The notes beneath the pieces were generated by a model that was not told the DNA's origin, searched no databases, and saw nothing but the letters and a program-made list of their open reading frames with translations. From assembly GCA_002150815.3 (NCBI GenBank), contig NDFF03000013.1, forward strand, positions 1 to 64,000: a DNA stretch of 64,000 nucleotides, given 5' to 3'. The number at the start of each line of letters is the position of its first letter. Within the stretch, counting starts at the first letter, position 1. The position numbers and the translations under genes were made by a program. The stretch comes from Grammothele lineata. Taxonomy: Eukaryota > Basidiomycota > Agaricomycetes > Polyporales > Polyporaceae. Shown here one piece after another: positions 30,370 through 41,559 of the stretch.

Positions 30370-33300
30370 TCACAGGATCTTCACGTTCATAGACGGCCCC
30401 GTCACCATAGTATGCAATACCGTCTCTCCCTGCATGAATTGCACATTGCGCACCGGCGCGCTGTCAGATGTGCTCACCGACAGCGAGCTGACCTTGCCCC
30501 CGCCCCACCCGAAGGAGGCGCTCAGCCCACCGCGGAGACGCACGCCCTTGACGGAGCCGCTCGGCCAGTTCGAAGGAAGCGCGGGCAGGATATTGACGGT
30601 GTAGACGTTCGAGGTCGATGGCTCGTCTGGTGCTTGCACCAGGGCGTTCTACAGTTGGATGAAGCCGTGAACAGAGGGGCAGAACGAGCGAAGACGTAGA
30701 CTTACCAGGAAAGCAGCCGGGAACCCGAAGTTGGCGTCGATCTGGAAGACATCCGGATCCCCGGGGGTGTAAAGACTGTACAAGTTGCCTCCAAAGTTAC
30801 GCTCGAGAGAGTACTATAGACAGAGGATTGTAATTCAATTTCATATCTGGGTGTAGTCCGCGAAACGGTCACTTGCCGTCAGTTCATGGTAAAATTCGCT
30901 CGCGTTCTTGAGCTGCGCCCAGCAAGCCGCGCGCCAAACCTTCTCCCATCCAGAGTCCGCGTCGGGACCAGTTCCGTTTCCACGATGGATCAGACTGGTC
31001 GTAGTCGCCTCGATCACCTCGTCGCGGGTGTAATTCACTGCTGTGTTTTGTAAGGTGGCGTTGAAGTTTGTGAGCGAGTATCCCGGGTAGAGACCAATCA
31101 GATGCGAGAGGTGGCGGTGTGTGTCCGTAGGAGAGTCCATGTCGACTTTCCACTCTGTTAACGCGCTGCGTTAGGTATGATAGGCCGTCAAATAAGGCGG
31201 GCCATACCTTGAAGTTGCCCCCAAGACCCTATATGAACGCCCTTATCCATCTGCTCGCGGAGAGATAGGACAGCTGTGATGTAGGAGATGAGATCTCCAT
31301 TCGAACACAGCAATGTAAACGAGCGCACTGTTCAGGAAGTCGGTGTCTGTGTCGCCTGATGCATCGAAACCCTTCTCGATGGCGTTGAACAACATCCAGA
31401 TTAGTTGCTGCACGTGAGAGCAACCTGTAGACCCCAGATGAGCATACTAGTATATCTAGAAAAAAACGAACGCGTACCCATTGTGATGGGCTGTTGCTCA
31501 GGCGAATTACAAGGGTTGACAACAAGTGTAGAGTCATTAAACCTCAAGTCCGGGAACAGGTTGTGCAAGTGGAATTGTGCCACACCCTATATCACTTGGT
31601 TAGCGATTACGTGCACCAAGACAAGCGAATTCGCAAGCCTTGAGCAGAGGATACCCTTGCGATTTGAACCAGTCGGTGTCTAGAGTGAAGTCTAAATGGT
31701 CCCATACGTGCAACATCTACGCAATGCTATCAGCGGAGTGCATATAGCAAGTAGCTCGTTCTCCTACCATCCACGCGGGAGCGCCTGTAACTCCGTCAGA
31801 CGGCATGGAATTGCGATATAGTAGCATTACATACCTGTGTAATCTGCGTAAGAAGCACCTCCGGTTTTCATCCCCGTGTGGCCGAATATCTTCAGATGTC
31901 ACTTAGAAATGCATGATATTTGGCAGAACAATCACTCACGTTCATCTGTATCAAGATATATCAACCCTTCTTGACCCGCATAGCGATCATAATCACTCAC
32001 CTCGTTGTGTGTGACCCAGCCTTCTGAAGTGTTGTACAACACTTGTGCAGTGTATGCTCCACGAGGCGCCCAAGTTTTCTATGAACCATGAGGATTGAGA
32101 ATAGATCTTCGAACTGCTCGAAAGGCATACCTCCATGTAGTCGAAAAGGGGAGTCACAACATCCATAGCAGTCAACTCAGCAAACCAATAGTTCATCTGA
32201 ATGTTGATGTTCGAGTCTTCGAGCACGTCAGCTATGCCTTCAACGCGTCATAGAAGAGATGCTTACGATAATCTATACATCACATGTGTTAGCGTAGGAA
32301 GGATCGCAGATTTTGATCATCTCACCTGCTCCCCAGGCATTACTAGAGTCCTTGCCCCATTTCCCTTGCAGGTTCGCAGGGAGCTTTCCCCGGGCGCTGC
32401 TCGCGAGCAGATACCTGCCGAAATTGAACACGAGCCACTCCAAGTAGGGATTCCCCTTATCCGTCTGATACGCTGTCCGCAGCTGGTCCGTCGGCGTGTT
32501 CAAGTCGGGCGTCTGGCCAATATCCACTTGGAAGCGCGTCATCAGCTCCGAATAGTCTGCGATGTGCGCCGCAACGAGCGCGTCATATGCCGTCTCCGAC
32601 GCGGCCGTGGCGGGACTGAGCAGCGCGACGAGAGCGTCGTGCGGGTCCGCGCCCTCGAACGAGTAGCCGTGCGCCTCGTCGCCCGCGTCCATGTCGTAAT
32701 TGGTGCCGCCGACCCAGGTGATCCACGCCGCGCTCGCCCCGGTCACAGTGACGGTCGCATTCGTGCCAGACGGGGTACAGGCGATGGACGCACCGTCGCC
32801 GGTGGCAGCAACTCGGGCGAGGATCTCAAACGCCATGCCGGGGCTCGAGGCTGTTCCGTTGATCTGGAGAGTGGTGTTGTCGAGGCATGCCACGGCGGGG
32901 GTGTCAATGCCGGACTCTGGGGAGAGCGAGTACGCGAAGGTGAGGGATGGGAGGGCGCTACCGTCGGTCGTGTTGAGATGCTGAACGCACGCCTCGGTCG
33001 GATGCGAGCAGAACGTTTCGCTAAAGGACGCATACAGTCAGTCCCCGACGCCGCCGGTGGTGACGCGAAGGCGACTTGCCGGAAGAAGGAAGTGTTCCCT
33101 TGCGTCCAAGAGGTGCGATGAACGGCCTCGTCTAGATCGAGCCATCGGAAGAATTTGGTCACATCCCCGCTCACGTCGAGCGTCGAGAACAGGTAGCCTG
33201 CCCCAGCGTACGAGCCTGTGGCATGACGTCAGTGACCCTGCATTCCAATCGCGCTTGGATGAGACGCGCGGCGCACCGTAATACGCAGGATCCGTGGCCA

Positions 33301-33871
33301 GCTGCTCGACGCCTACAGTAAAGCCAGGAGTTAGAGTTTGGGTGGACTCGGCTAGTCAAAACACGACTTACTTTCGATTGTTCCATTCGGGCTGTCAAAG
33401 ATGGCCTGGCGAATGGTCTTCAGGTCTGCTGCCATCGTGGCCGCTTCGGACGGTTGTTTGTTACCTCCATTGTAGGTCTGTGGGAACAGAAGCGACCGAA
33501 GCCGCGTGAGCATGCCGAGCGAGGAGCTACCGAAACTCGATCCGGCAGAAGCTGGGTAACGTACTGAGCTCTGGAACGGGCCGCCGGACCAGAGGGACTC
33601 GATGTTGAGCTGCGTCAACTCCGTTCCCGTCTGTCCCGCAACCATAGCTGTCAAAAAGCGCGTTAGTATAGCTTCATCCATGCTAACGATCGCACTTGCC
33701 TCCAAGGAACCCATTTCCAACTGGCAGCCAGTACTCTGACCAGTCTGTGACTTCGCCTGGCGACGTATACCATAGCCCATTGCCAGACGCCGGAAAGCCG
33801 GGCGGCGCGGCAACAGCGGCGGAGAGCGTCGAGCCGAGGACGAGAGCCTCACCTACCCTCCGAGCGAGCAT
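30370..33871 (-). CDS. Secreted glycoside hydrolase family 95, alpha-L-fucosidase-like
   Basis: More than a dozen exons encode about 800 residues. ATG 33871 gives a signal peptide (MLARRVGEALVLGSTLSAAV, cleaved after AAA-like residues). The N-terminal beta-sandwich (glycosyl hydrolase 65N-type) shows WYTSPGEVTDWSEYWLPVGN and LNIESLWSGGP, typical of GH95. The (alpha/alpha)6 barrel holds GKLPANLQGKWG, then NINIQMNYWFAE, where two Asn residues correspond to the water-activating pair known in GH95, then THRHLSHLIGLYPG and FQIDANFGFPAAFL with the Asp region. The C-terminal beta domain ends at 30370. GH95 enzymes remove alpha-1,2-fucose or related alpha-L-galactose from polysaccharides. The exact substrate cannot be read from the sequence. 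Several exon limits between 31150 and 32300 are approximate. Confidence 0.9.
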
Positions 33872-35188
33872 GTCGAGCACGTCGGAAAGAGCGATTCAGC
33901 ATGCATGCACGGCGGTTCCGCGTATTTATGGGCTCTCGATCCCCTCCCAGCGCCCACACCCGTTGCGCCAAACAAGCAGAGGCTTGCAAGCGGCCGAAAC
34001 TCAAGGCTGGCGGGATGCGCTTCCGCGCGCTGACGCCACCACATGACGGCCCTATCAAGTTCGCCTGAGGGCAGATGGCCGACCTCCGCTGGTCACAACG
34101 CCCGACGCACCTTGTGCTCCGCCAGGGGACTCTGAATGGCGCGACCAGTCGAGGATATCGTTCAGGGCCGGCGGTCCGGGAAGGAAGAGTGGAGATTGCT
34201 ACATGGAAAGGTCAGTTTGATACTCGCGTTCTCGCGGACGAGAGGAAGCCACTTGCCGGCACATGCCCGAGCAAACTATAGGCTATATCATGTCCGGATA
34301 TACATGAGCGAGAGCATGTCGTAAAAACGATATAATCTTACCAGGTAGCCCGTCGGGCATCGTGCGGAGGATGCTCATGGTCGTCGGCCTCTCTGAGACG
34401 AGCTTGAAGGAGGAAGAATGTAGGTCAGCAGTTGAGCCAGGTTCGCCTCTTTCGTGTGCGCGCGTATTCGAAGCATGTCACGGGGTGGTGTTGACGTCGT
34501 GAAGACGATGGCGCGCCACTACGGGCGTAAGTAGAGAGGTCCCAGAACCTACATCAGACTATTACAGGACGGTCTCGTCCGAGCCGAACCACCGTGTTTG
34601 AGTAAAAGAGGAGTTGAATATGGGCGTGGGCATCGTCGACCGAAGCAAGCTGAACAGAGTTCTCTTCAAGCCGTGCCCGCTCGCGCGCCTGATCCATTTT
34701 TATCACAAGCTAAATAGACGCTCAAAACCCGGGACCGCTCGCGACTGAGTTTACGCCTACACTGGGCTGCAGCATTACCACGTCGTATGCGCGACAGAGA
34801 TATTTCTGCATCGCCAGCATCTACGCACCCTCGCGGGGTCGCGAGGGGGCTCGCGAGCTCCATCGACACGCGTGATCCATCTCGGGTGGCCGCGCGCGAC
34901 GTGTGATGGGACCCGCGTCGTCAAGACAGCGCGCGTCCTGAGCGGTATCTGACCTTCCCTCCTCTTTCATTTTGGATCCCATCTTGCTGCGCTAGCTGTT
35001 CACCTCCTTCCCAAGACACCCCTTCACCGCCCGTTGCACGCCGCTCCGTCTCGCTCGCGGCGGCCACGCTTTTCATTCCTTTCTTGAATCATTCTTTTCC
35101 GCTGTGCGACCTGCTCTCTTGAGGCCCACTTCGCCTCGCCACCCCCGCTGCCAAGACTGTGATTGCGCGTAAGCTCAAAGAATTTACC
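33872..35188. other. Divergent promoter region between GH95 and the four-helix protein gene
   Basis: About 1.3 kb. The minus strand has a CATAAATACG TATA-like stretch at 33921-33930, near 55 bp upstream of the GH95 ATG. A short minus frame (ATG near 34371) followed by a GTAAGA donor reads MSILRTMPDGLPG, but no continuing exon could be found. No other gene is supported. Confidence 0.5.
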
Positions 35189-36210
35189 ATGACGCTCTCC
35201 GGAATCTCGTCTGCGGGCAAGAAGAAGCTCGCCGCGCATGGTGCGTTCACGGGCTCACGGTTTGTCCATGTCCAAGGCTGACCACCTTTGCATTCCGTGC
35301 AATACCAATTGATACGTCGCAATGCAGTCCTGCTCATCGTCCTGGACATCTTCGCCCTCGCGTTCGCCGCGCGCGTGAACATCTTCCAAGAATTCTACTG
35401 TAAGCATCACCTCTCGTTACTCCGGGCCTTAGGGTGGCTAGTTGTGCGGTATAGGCTCTGCGGTCCGCGCACTGACGTTTCGCTAATCATGAATGCCAGT
35501 CTATGCCGACCTCTTCCCTCTCGGGCTGGCTGTCGCAACCCTCACTATCTTGTTTACCACGTTCGTCACAAACTATGCATCGTATCTACCTACACACGAA
35601 CCCTGACATGTGAAATTGTAGCCTCGCCCTGGATCTCGTCCTGCAGAACTCACCGACTGGGCGCCCGGCGGTTGAAGTTGGCCTCCTGTATGTTCTGAGT
35701 ATCTTCTGGCTTGGTACGTCTCTTTCAGATTACCCATGCCTATGCTCCCTCTAACGCGTTGTTTGATAAAGCCTTCAACGCGTTCGCCACTTCCCGCTGG
35801 CGCAATGTCCCCATGAACTGTAACTCGATCCCTGATGAATACTCGGACATGCGTGGTTGGTGTGTCGATGTCCAGGCGCTCAAGGCTTTCGTGTGGATCG
35901 AATTTGTTGCGCGTACGTCTCCTTTCGCTGGGTGCTTGCGTTCGGAACGTCTTCAACGGGCTGACTATGACCTTGTCCCCCACAACCTTCTTCCGTTCTC
36001 CCTCCAATTTTGATGCCCATAGTCTTCCTCACCGCGACCTTCACCTTCCGCTACGTGATCACCGAGCATCGTCAGGGCCGCACGCACATCTGGAGCGTCC
36101 CGCTCTTGCGCTACACCCCCCGTGACGCCTCCCGCACCGACTTGTCGCGCCAGACGTTCACAGACTACTTCGGTACCCGCGGCCCTCACCCCGCGTTCGA
36201 GAAATTCTGA
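35189..36210 (+). CDS. Four-helix membrane protein of unknown function
   Basis: About six exons encode roughly 220 residues. The first exon reads MTLSGISSAGKKKLAA. Hydrophobic segments: VLLIVLDIFALAFAARVNIF, YADLFPLGLAVATLTILFTT, VGLLYVLSIFWLAFNAF, and, after a hydrophilic loop with NSIPDEYSDMRGWC, ALKAFVWIEFVALFLTATFTF. A polar tail (TEHRQGRTHIW...FTDYFGTRGPHPAFEKF) follows. Four helices, short loops and a loop between helices 3 and 4 with two Cys residues are the MARVEL-like arrangement seen in many fungal proteins, but no signature confirms this. The gene lies between the GH95 gene and carboxypeptidase copy 2, on the opposite strand to both. The first acceptor (near 35326) is approximate. 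Confidence 0.75.
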
Positions 36211-36690
36211 GCGCGATGGACTGATACCCGTCACCCCCGTCCTCCTATTTCATCGCAAAACTCAAGCTTTCGCCCAGTCGTTCCACCAGGTGGGCGGCCA
36301 AGTTTGACGTGGTCGTACACACAGGGTGGGGCAGGACGGCGAAATGTAGGCGTATTGCCTAATGGAATGATTGACGGCCGCGAGGACGTACGTCTCCTTG
36401 GATATCCCCTTATCGCTCTTCTTCCCTTTACCTCCTCTTTATCCCCCTTTGATTTTCCTCAGTCGGCCGTCCTTCCGGCAAGGTTGCCGGCATAGTGTAG
36501 TTTTACTGAATTTCATCGTGGTACGCGCGGGTTCTTGTATCTACTGCTAGCTAGCGCGGTACCTTACCTCCGGAACAGGACGGGATTGTACGAAGATGAA
36601 GGTTGTGCGAGGGCGATTGCAACACTCTAGGTACAGATACCCTTACTGTCGTAGCGCGCGTAGTACCGTGTCGTTGCTAGTACTGAACCG
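36211..36690. other. Short intergenic region between convergent genes
   Basis: About 480 bp between the end of the four-helix protein gene and the end of carboxypeptidase copy 2. Only short, unrecognised frames are open; nothing else is visible. Confidence 0.55.
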
Positions 36691-38495
36691 TCAAACGAGT
36701 GGTTCGTCCGCCACCCAGCGAGAGATCAGGTCCTGGCAGAAAATCAGCTTCGCTATATGGTCAATGCCGGAAGACACTTGGACTTACAAGGATGACCTCG
36801 GGCTGATCCATCGGCGCGAGGTGTCTACGGAGATGCAGACAATATCAGATCACAAGGTAACATCCACTTGCAAGCCCCTTACCCGGCGGCGTGGACCTGC
36901 ACGAAGGTGACGTTCCCAGCAGTTAGTCCTTCCCCACCTGCACTGCGCACCCAGCCGGAGATCTCATCCTTGCCTCGTGCGATCCACGGCTTCTTCTTCG
37001 CCTCGGAGAACTCTTCGGAAAACGTGGTATTGAGTTTCTCAACCCATCGTTCGTTGCCCTGCTCGCCAGCAAGCCCATTCAGATTCGACGAGGTAGACAG
37101 TAGAGGATACACATACGATGTAGTTGCATGACATGTCCGCGTCGCCAGTATATACCAGCAGCCGCACTCCGTTGTCGACGAGTTCCTGCAACAGCGGTGC
37201 GCGGTTGCGAGCGCCGTCGCCTGTCGATCCGAAAGCGGCATTGACCTCCATGCTGACGGCGGTGTAGGTCTGGTCGGGGCGTACGCCAAGCGCGGCCTTC
37301 GTCTCGGGGAGGTTGAGCCATGTTTCGCCCCAGTAGAACTGGGAGTAGCAGAACGGATTCTCGGAGACGTTGCACGAGCGGCGCACGTCGTAGATATTCT
37401 TGCCGGACTCTAAACGGAGGATAATCAACTTTGAGCGCAATAACGGACGCGAAGGAGACACACCGACGATAGGCATCATCGTCTCGTTCCAGCAGGTCTC
37501 GTCTGCTCGCGCGCAGACTTCGTCCGCTCCTTGCTCGTAGCATTGCGCGAGAAGGTCCACGCACACCGGCAGCCTTGCGCGTAACGCCTCGCATTCCGGG
37601 CCGCGCGGGTCGTCGAATACCGGGAACACGCCTTCGCATGCTGCCTCGGGTATGCTTAAGGTCTGCGTGTAAGGATCAGTATTCCCGTTGGCGATGATGA
37701 CGGACGCGAGGTTGATGTGTACGCGGCCGGCTGCGGCCGCAGCGTCCAGTCCGGCGCGTGAAAGCTCGATGTTCTTGTGGTGGATCACGCTCGCGATCGC
37801 AGGTGCGTACATTCCGCCGTGGCTTTCTGCAGCAATGTGGAATGGCGCTTTGGAGTACTGTGGGTAGCGCGCGAAGAACAGTTCCAGGAAGGCGTAGACG
37901 TCGTCCGCTGCAACCGAGCTGCTGTTGAGCTTCGCCGCGTCGTCCGGGTTGTCTGAGTAGGAGAAGCCCACGTTGACAGGCTGGTCGAGAAATATCACGT
38001 TGGCGGCTTCGGTCCACGCGAAGGGGTTGCGTTCGACGTCATGCCCTTCCTTGACCACCATACAGGGCCCGAGTTCGAGGAGGAGGCCCAGTAGGGAAGA
38101 AGCCCCAGGACCGCCGTTGAGCCACAGGATGAAAGGTGCACCTTCGGGGTTGTGGCGGGACTCAAAGAGCCAGAAAAACAAGTGCTTGCTACTCGAAATG
38201 TCGATATACCCGGAGGCTTGTTTCACCGAAGGATCACATATTCTTGGTTGGGTGGTCCTAATCAGGGATCCATTGAACATTAACTGTAGGGGAGAACCTC
38301 GTTGTGCCCTAAAGTCAGCAATATGCACTTTGAAATAAGGTCACCAAACTCACTGGGACGACTGAAATTGTACAAGCCCTCTGCCTGAAATGGTGACTGC
38401 TGGGAACCTGGACTCGTTGGGATTGCCGAGACCGTAAAAGCGCTGATACAAGTGAACAGGGAAAGCAGCCAGGTTGCTGCGCACCAGCTCAGCAT
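36691..38495 (-). CDS. Secreted serine carboxypeptidase, family S10 (copy 2, diverged)
   Basis: About six exons encode roughly 540 residues. ATG 38495 gives a signal peptide (MLSWCAATWLLSLFTCISAF). Motifs: FILWLNGGPGASSLLGLLLE, with Ala where the family has Cys; FLDQPVNVGFSYSD; the nucleophile in AAESHGGMYAPA, with His after the Ser instead of Tyr; LLVYTGDADMSCNYI (Asp); and, after splicing, GHLAPMDQPEVIL (His). It ends DLISRWVADEPLV. The catalytic Ser, Asp and His are therefore all present. Intron positions after NYI, within HAAG/H and after the DQP-helix match copy 1, which shows duplication. The changes at the oxyanion Cys and beside the nucleophile suggest altered stability or specificity. 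The first splice (A|GTGAGT to GAG|GTTCTCC) is the least certain. Confidence 0.9.
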
Positions 38496-40029
38496 CGTAT
38501 TGCCTGTTCGTTGACGAACAGCCGAGGGCTTGACGGCGGAGGTATAGGCAAGAACCTGAGCAGAGCGAAGCAAAGCTGCAAGGAGAAGTTGACACATCAG
38601 ACTCGGATCGCAGTTCGCTTGAGTGGCAGTGCCTACCAGTTTCAATCCAGCACTTGGTTCGAATCTCGCTGTACTTTATTATCGAGGCACATCTTTGATA
38701 AATACCGGTGATCTCGATCAACGTTGAGCGAGACGGGCCAACACAATCAGCGACTCACCTTATCCAGCCTGATTAGAAGTCAGACCAACCTAATACTAAG
38801 TAGTTGGCTGCACGAATCGACTCAGAGTCAATATGTACGATGATAGACGCTCACTTTAAATTCGGCGATTTAAATCTCCGACACCTGTCGCCTGCCAAGG
38901 CCTCTAATACTCACCGTGACCGTTCAGCTGGGGAATCAAAGTTGAATGAGCCTCACGTCGCACGACGTCAACCGTACCGCCCCGTGTCCAACTTTCATAT
39001 GTGCATACTATCGGCCCGACTTGTATGAATGAACTAAGTAAGTAGCCTCCCTTCCATCTTCTTGTGCAATCACGGATGGAATTGGGGTGGAACCTAACTC
39101 AAGGGCCCGCGCTCGCCGCATCTACACCGGGAACGCCCCTCCGCACAAATCGGTGGTCAAGTTGACGTTTGCAGCCCCTCACGGAGACATCCCTTGTATC
39201 TGTCGCACGTTTCTCGATGGCCATCACCGTATTTTACGCAACGCGGAGTCTGTCTGCCAGAGACCTTCGGCCGCTGTACCAGTGACATCTTGGCGTGACC
39301 ACGCGAATACTAATGCCTCTGCAATGACCACGTACTCAATGCGCGCCACATTGTCAAGCCCTTCGTAATCAGACACAGTGTAGATAGGTGCGAGCGACCT
39401 ATTTGCCGCCTTTGATCGCGAGTCGTACCGAGGGCGGTAAGAGTTCGATTGAAGAGGGTGGCGCAACTACGGGCTAGCTAGTATTGGTACAAAGCACGCG
39501 CTAAGATGAATGGTTAACTCGACTCAACGCCGATGTGGCCTGTGTTTCGGAACTAGTAAATACTTATTTGGGCCGTCATATTAAACCCCTAGGTGAATTT
39601 TCTCGCGTTTACTGTGTTCACGGTAGCAGCACTACCATAGTTGAATGTTAACAATACAGTTGTCTGGGAGAACCGGCCCCGATAATACAGGCTGAGAGGT
39701 GATGCAACAGCATGGTAGGGTCGACAGATAACCTATGGCTCGAACACTATGATTTGGGTGCTTGACAGCCCCGGAATGATGCGATTCCACGCCATTGCAT
39801 TGGGGGAGGGGGGCATTGGCATTGTGGTGACTAAGAAGCGTAGAATTGGACGTCGAGAGAGTGGGGAGAACTGTTGAATACGTAGAGGAAAGAAGGGGGA
39901 AGATGAAGGAGAAAAATAGGTATAAAACAGCCGTTTCGGAGTGAGCGATATGTTCTGAGACCAGCTCTGGGGGCTACTACTATCGCACCCGGGTTCTCTT
40001 CTTCTTCTTCTCGCCCGAGGCCACTTCGC
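38496..40029. other. Intergenic region without a supported gene
   Basis: About 1.5 kb with several short frames and no domain signal. A GGTTCGAATC sequence at 38648-38657 recalls a tRNA T-loop but has no matching arms. A TATA-like GTATAAAAC lies near 39920 on the plus strand without a gene behind it. Confidence 0.5.
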
Positions 40030-40549
40030 TCAGTCAGCTAAAGAACGTATCGCTTACGCGAGTGATGAACATACCTACGGCAGGACAGGTGCTGAGGTGC
40101 CTATTAAGCGCGTCTGTCCTAGAAGCTCCTTTTTTCTTGTTGAAGACCTTGCAGCCCAGGGACTGGTTTGGGCATCGGAACATTATGCCAAAATGCGTCT
40201 CAGCATGTCGATTTTCTTGATCTTTGATTAAATGATTGCAACCATCCCATGGGCATATGACCGTCATCCCCGGGGCAGCACGCTGCTTGGCCTTAGTTAG
40301 GTCGTGTTGTTGCTTGACGCTTCCGGCAAGGTCTTCCTCTTCATCCCGAGATTGCGGCTGAGCTGTTTGCAGACGTACAAAGTCGACATGTTCTCGAAAG
40401 TGAGACCTCAACTCCTCGAGTTGGGAGGCTCGAAAAGTTGCGCCGCATCCCGCAACACCACAACTCTTCTGCTCTTCCGAGGACGCCCAAAACGAGTACG
40501 GCGCAAAGTTTTGGACGTGTCTGACTACGCGGTCGACATTGACGTTCAT
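40030..40549 (-). CDS. Small protein with C2H2-like zinc sites
   Basis: ATG 40549 opens a frame of about 160 residues; a short final exon after GT...TAG at about 40038-40076 gives the end CPAVAD. Three Cys/His clusters are visible: CGVAGCGATFRASQLEELRS followed by HFREH (Cys-x4-Cys, His-x3-His); CPWDGCNHLIKDQENRHAET followed by H; and CPNQSLGCKVFNKKKGAS with RHLSTC. Their spacing fits degenerate C2H2 fingers, so DNA or RNA binding is plausible. The acidic gene just upstream on the same strand ends 187 bp before this start; the two could be one split transcription factor, but I could not find a splice in frame that joins them. Confidence 0.6.
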
Positions 40550-40735
40550 TGATTTGTCTTAGAATATGATTGTTAGTCACAGTAAGGAACACCGCAAGTG
40601 GAAGGAACAAACCTTGCAAAATCCTCCGCTTCTTGGCGATACATTCTCTGACCGGGGAGTCATCCTCCCGCCCCCGTTTACTCTCTATGAGGTGGTCAGG
40701 ATGCGATGGTATATGATCTGGTTGGGTAAGACGAA

Positions 40736-41559
40736 TTATACGTACCCGTCTTGCCCGCCGCCAGTCGTGTTGATCGACGGTAGCAAACGTCTACTGCGAT
40801 GTAGCACCTTCCCTCGGGTTCTAAGCCTACAGGTTATTGAGGTTTGCGTGAGGCTGCCGTCTGAGAACGACGATAACAATCAAAACAAAAGTAGCTACTC
40901 ACCACTATCCAAGGAGGCCTCTCTTTCATCGTGGCCACTCTCATCGTACGTGTCCTCCCCATGCTCACTCGCACCGGCCGCGTCCTCATTCTCACTTCCA
41001 CTGGTTATGTCTCCGTTCTCGCCTCGAGTGTCACTCTCCACGTCCAAGACGTTTTGGGTCTCATCTGGCACCATTTCCAAGTCCGAGGTGCGTTGGGTCT
41101 TATCTGGCGCTGTTTCCGGGTCCAAGGTGTGTTGGGTCTCATTCGGCATCATTTCCTCGTCAGAGTCTTGAGGTTCGTACTCCTCTTTCGGAATGAAAGT
41201 GTCGAGGGCAAGATCGCCTAATCCAAAAGCAAAAGAGCGTTGATGACTAGGTAAGGGCGTGGTCACAAAGATATATGCTCACCCTCGTCGTCGGACCAGG
41301 TGAGGCCCAGTCTGTCGTCGCCCTCGTCATAGAATCCTTCTCCGTCGGACTCGTCCCAGGATTCTGTTTCGACGACTTCTTTGGAATCCGATTCATGGTC
41401 TGCATTAGAGCCGTTAGCTTCGCTGGTGTCCTGAGTGGACGATGCATATCGTTGTTAACAAGCCGTAAGAGAATAGCAAGGGCGACTTACTGCGGCCAAC
41501 GTAATCCAGGAACGAGCGCGGTTCGGGCTCTCAATACGTCGCCCGAAGCTGGCACACAT
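40736..41559 (-). CDS. Acidic protein of unknown function
   Basis: Four exons encode about 220 residues: MCASFGRRIESPNRARSWIT, then an acidic exon beginning DTSEANGSNADHESDSKEVV, a third with DLALDTFIPKEEYEPQDSDE and three imperfect repeats of the form DPET-x-PDKTQ (TLDPETAPDKTQ, TSDLEMVPDETQ), and a basic last exon ending GGGQDGYV. All joints use GT-AG signals in phase. More than a quarter of the residues in the middle are Asp or Glu. An upstream exon ending in frame at RAPMRR (about 41640-41754) may extend the gene. The acidity would suit an activation domain or a chromatin-binding tail; this is inference. See the neighbouring zinc-site gene for a possible link. Confidence 0.5.

Noticed and set aside
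32201..33121. A 306-codon open frame on the plus strand inside the GH95 gene
   Set aside because: It is an antisense shadow of the GH95 coding exons on the minus strand.
38640..38670. Possible tRNA T-loop (GGTTCGAATC)
   Set aside because: No matching anticodon arm or acceptor stem upstream.
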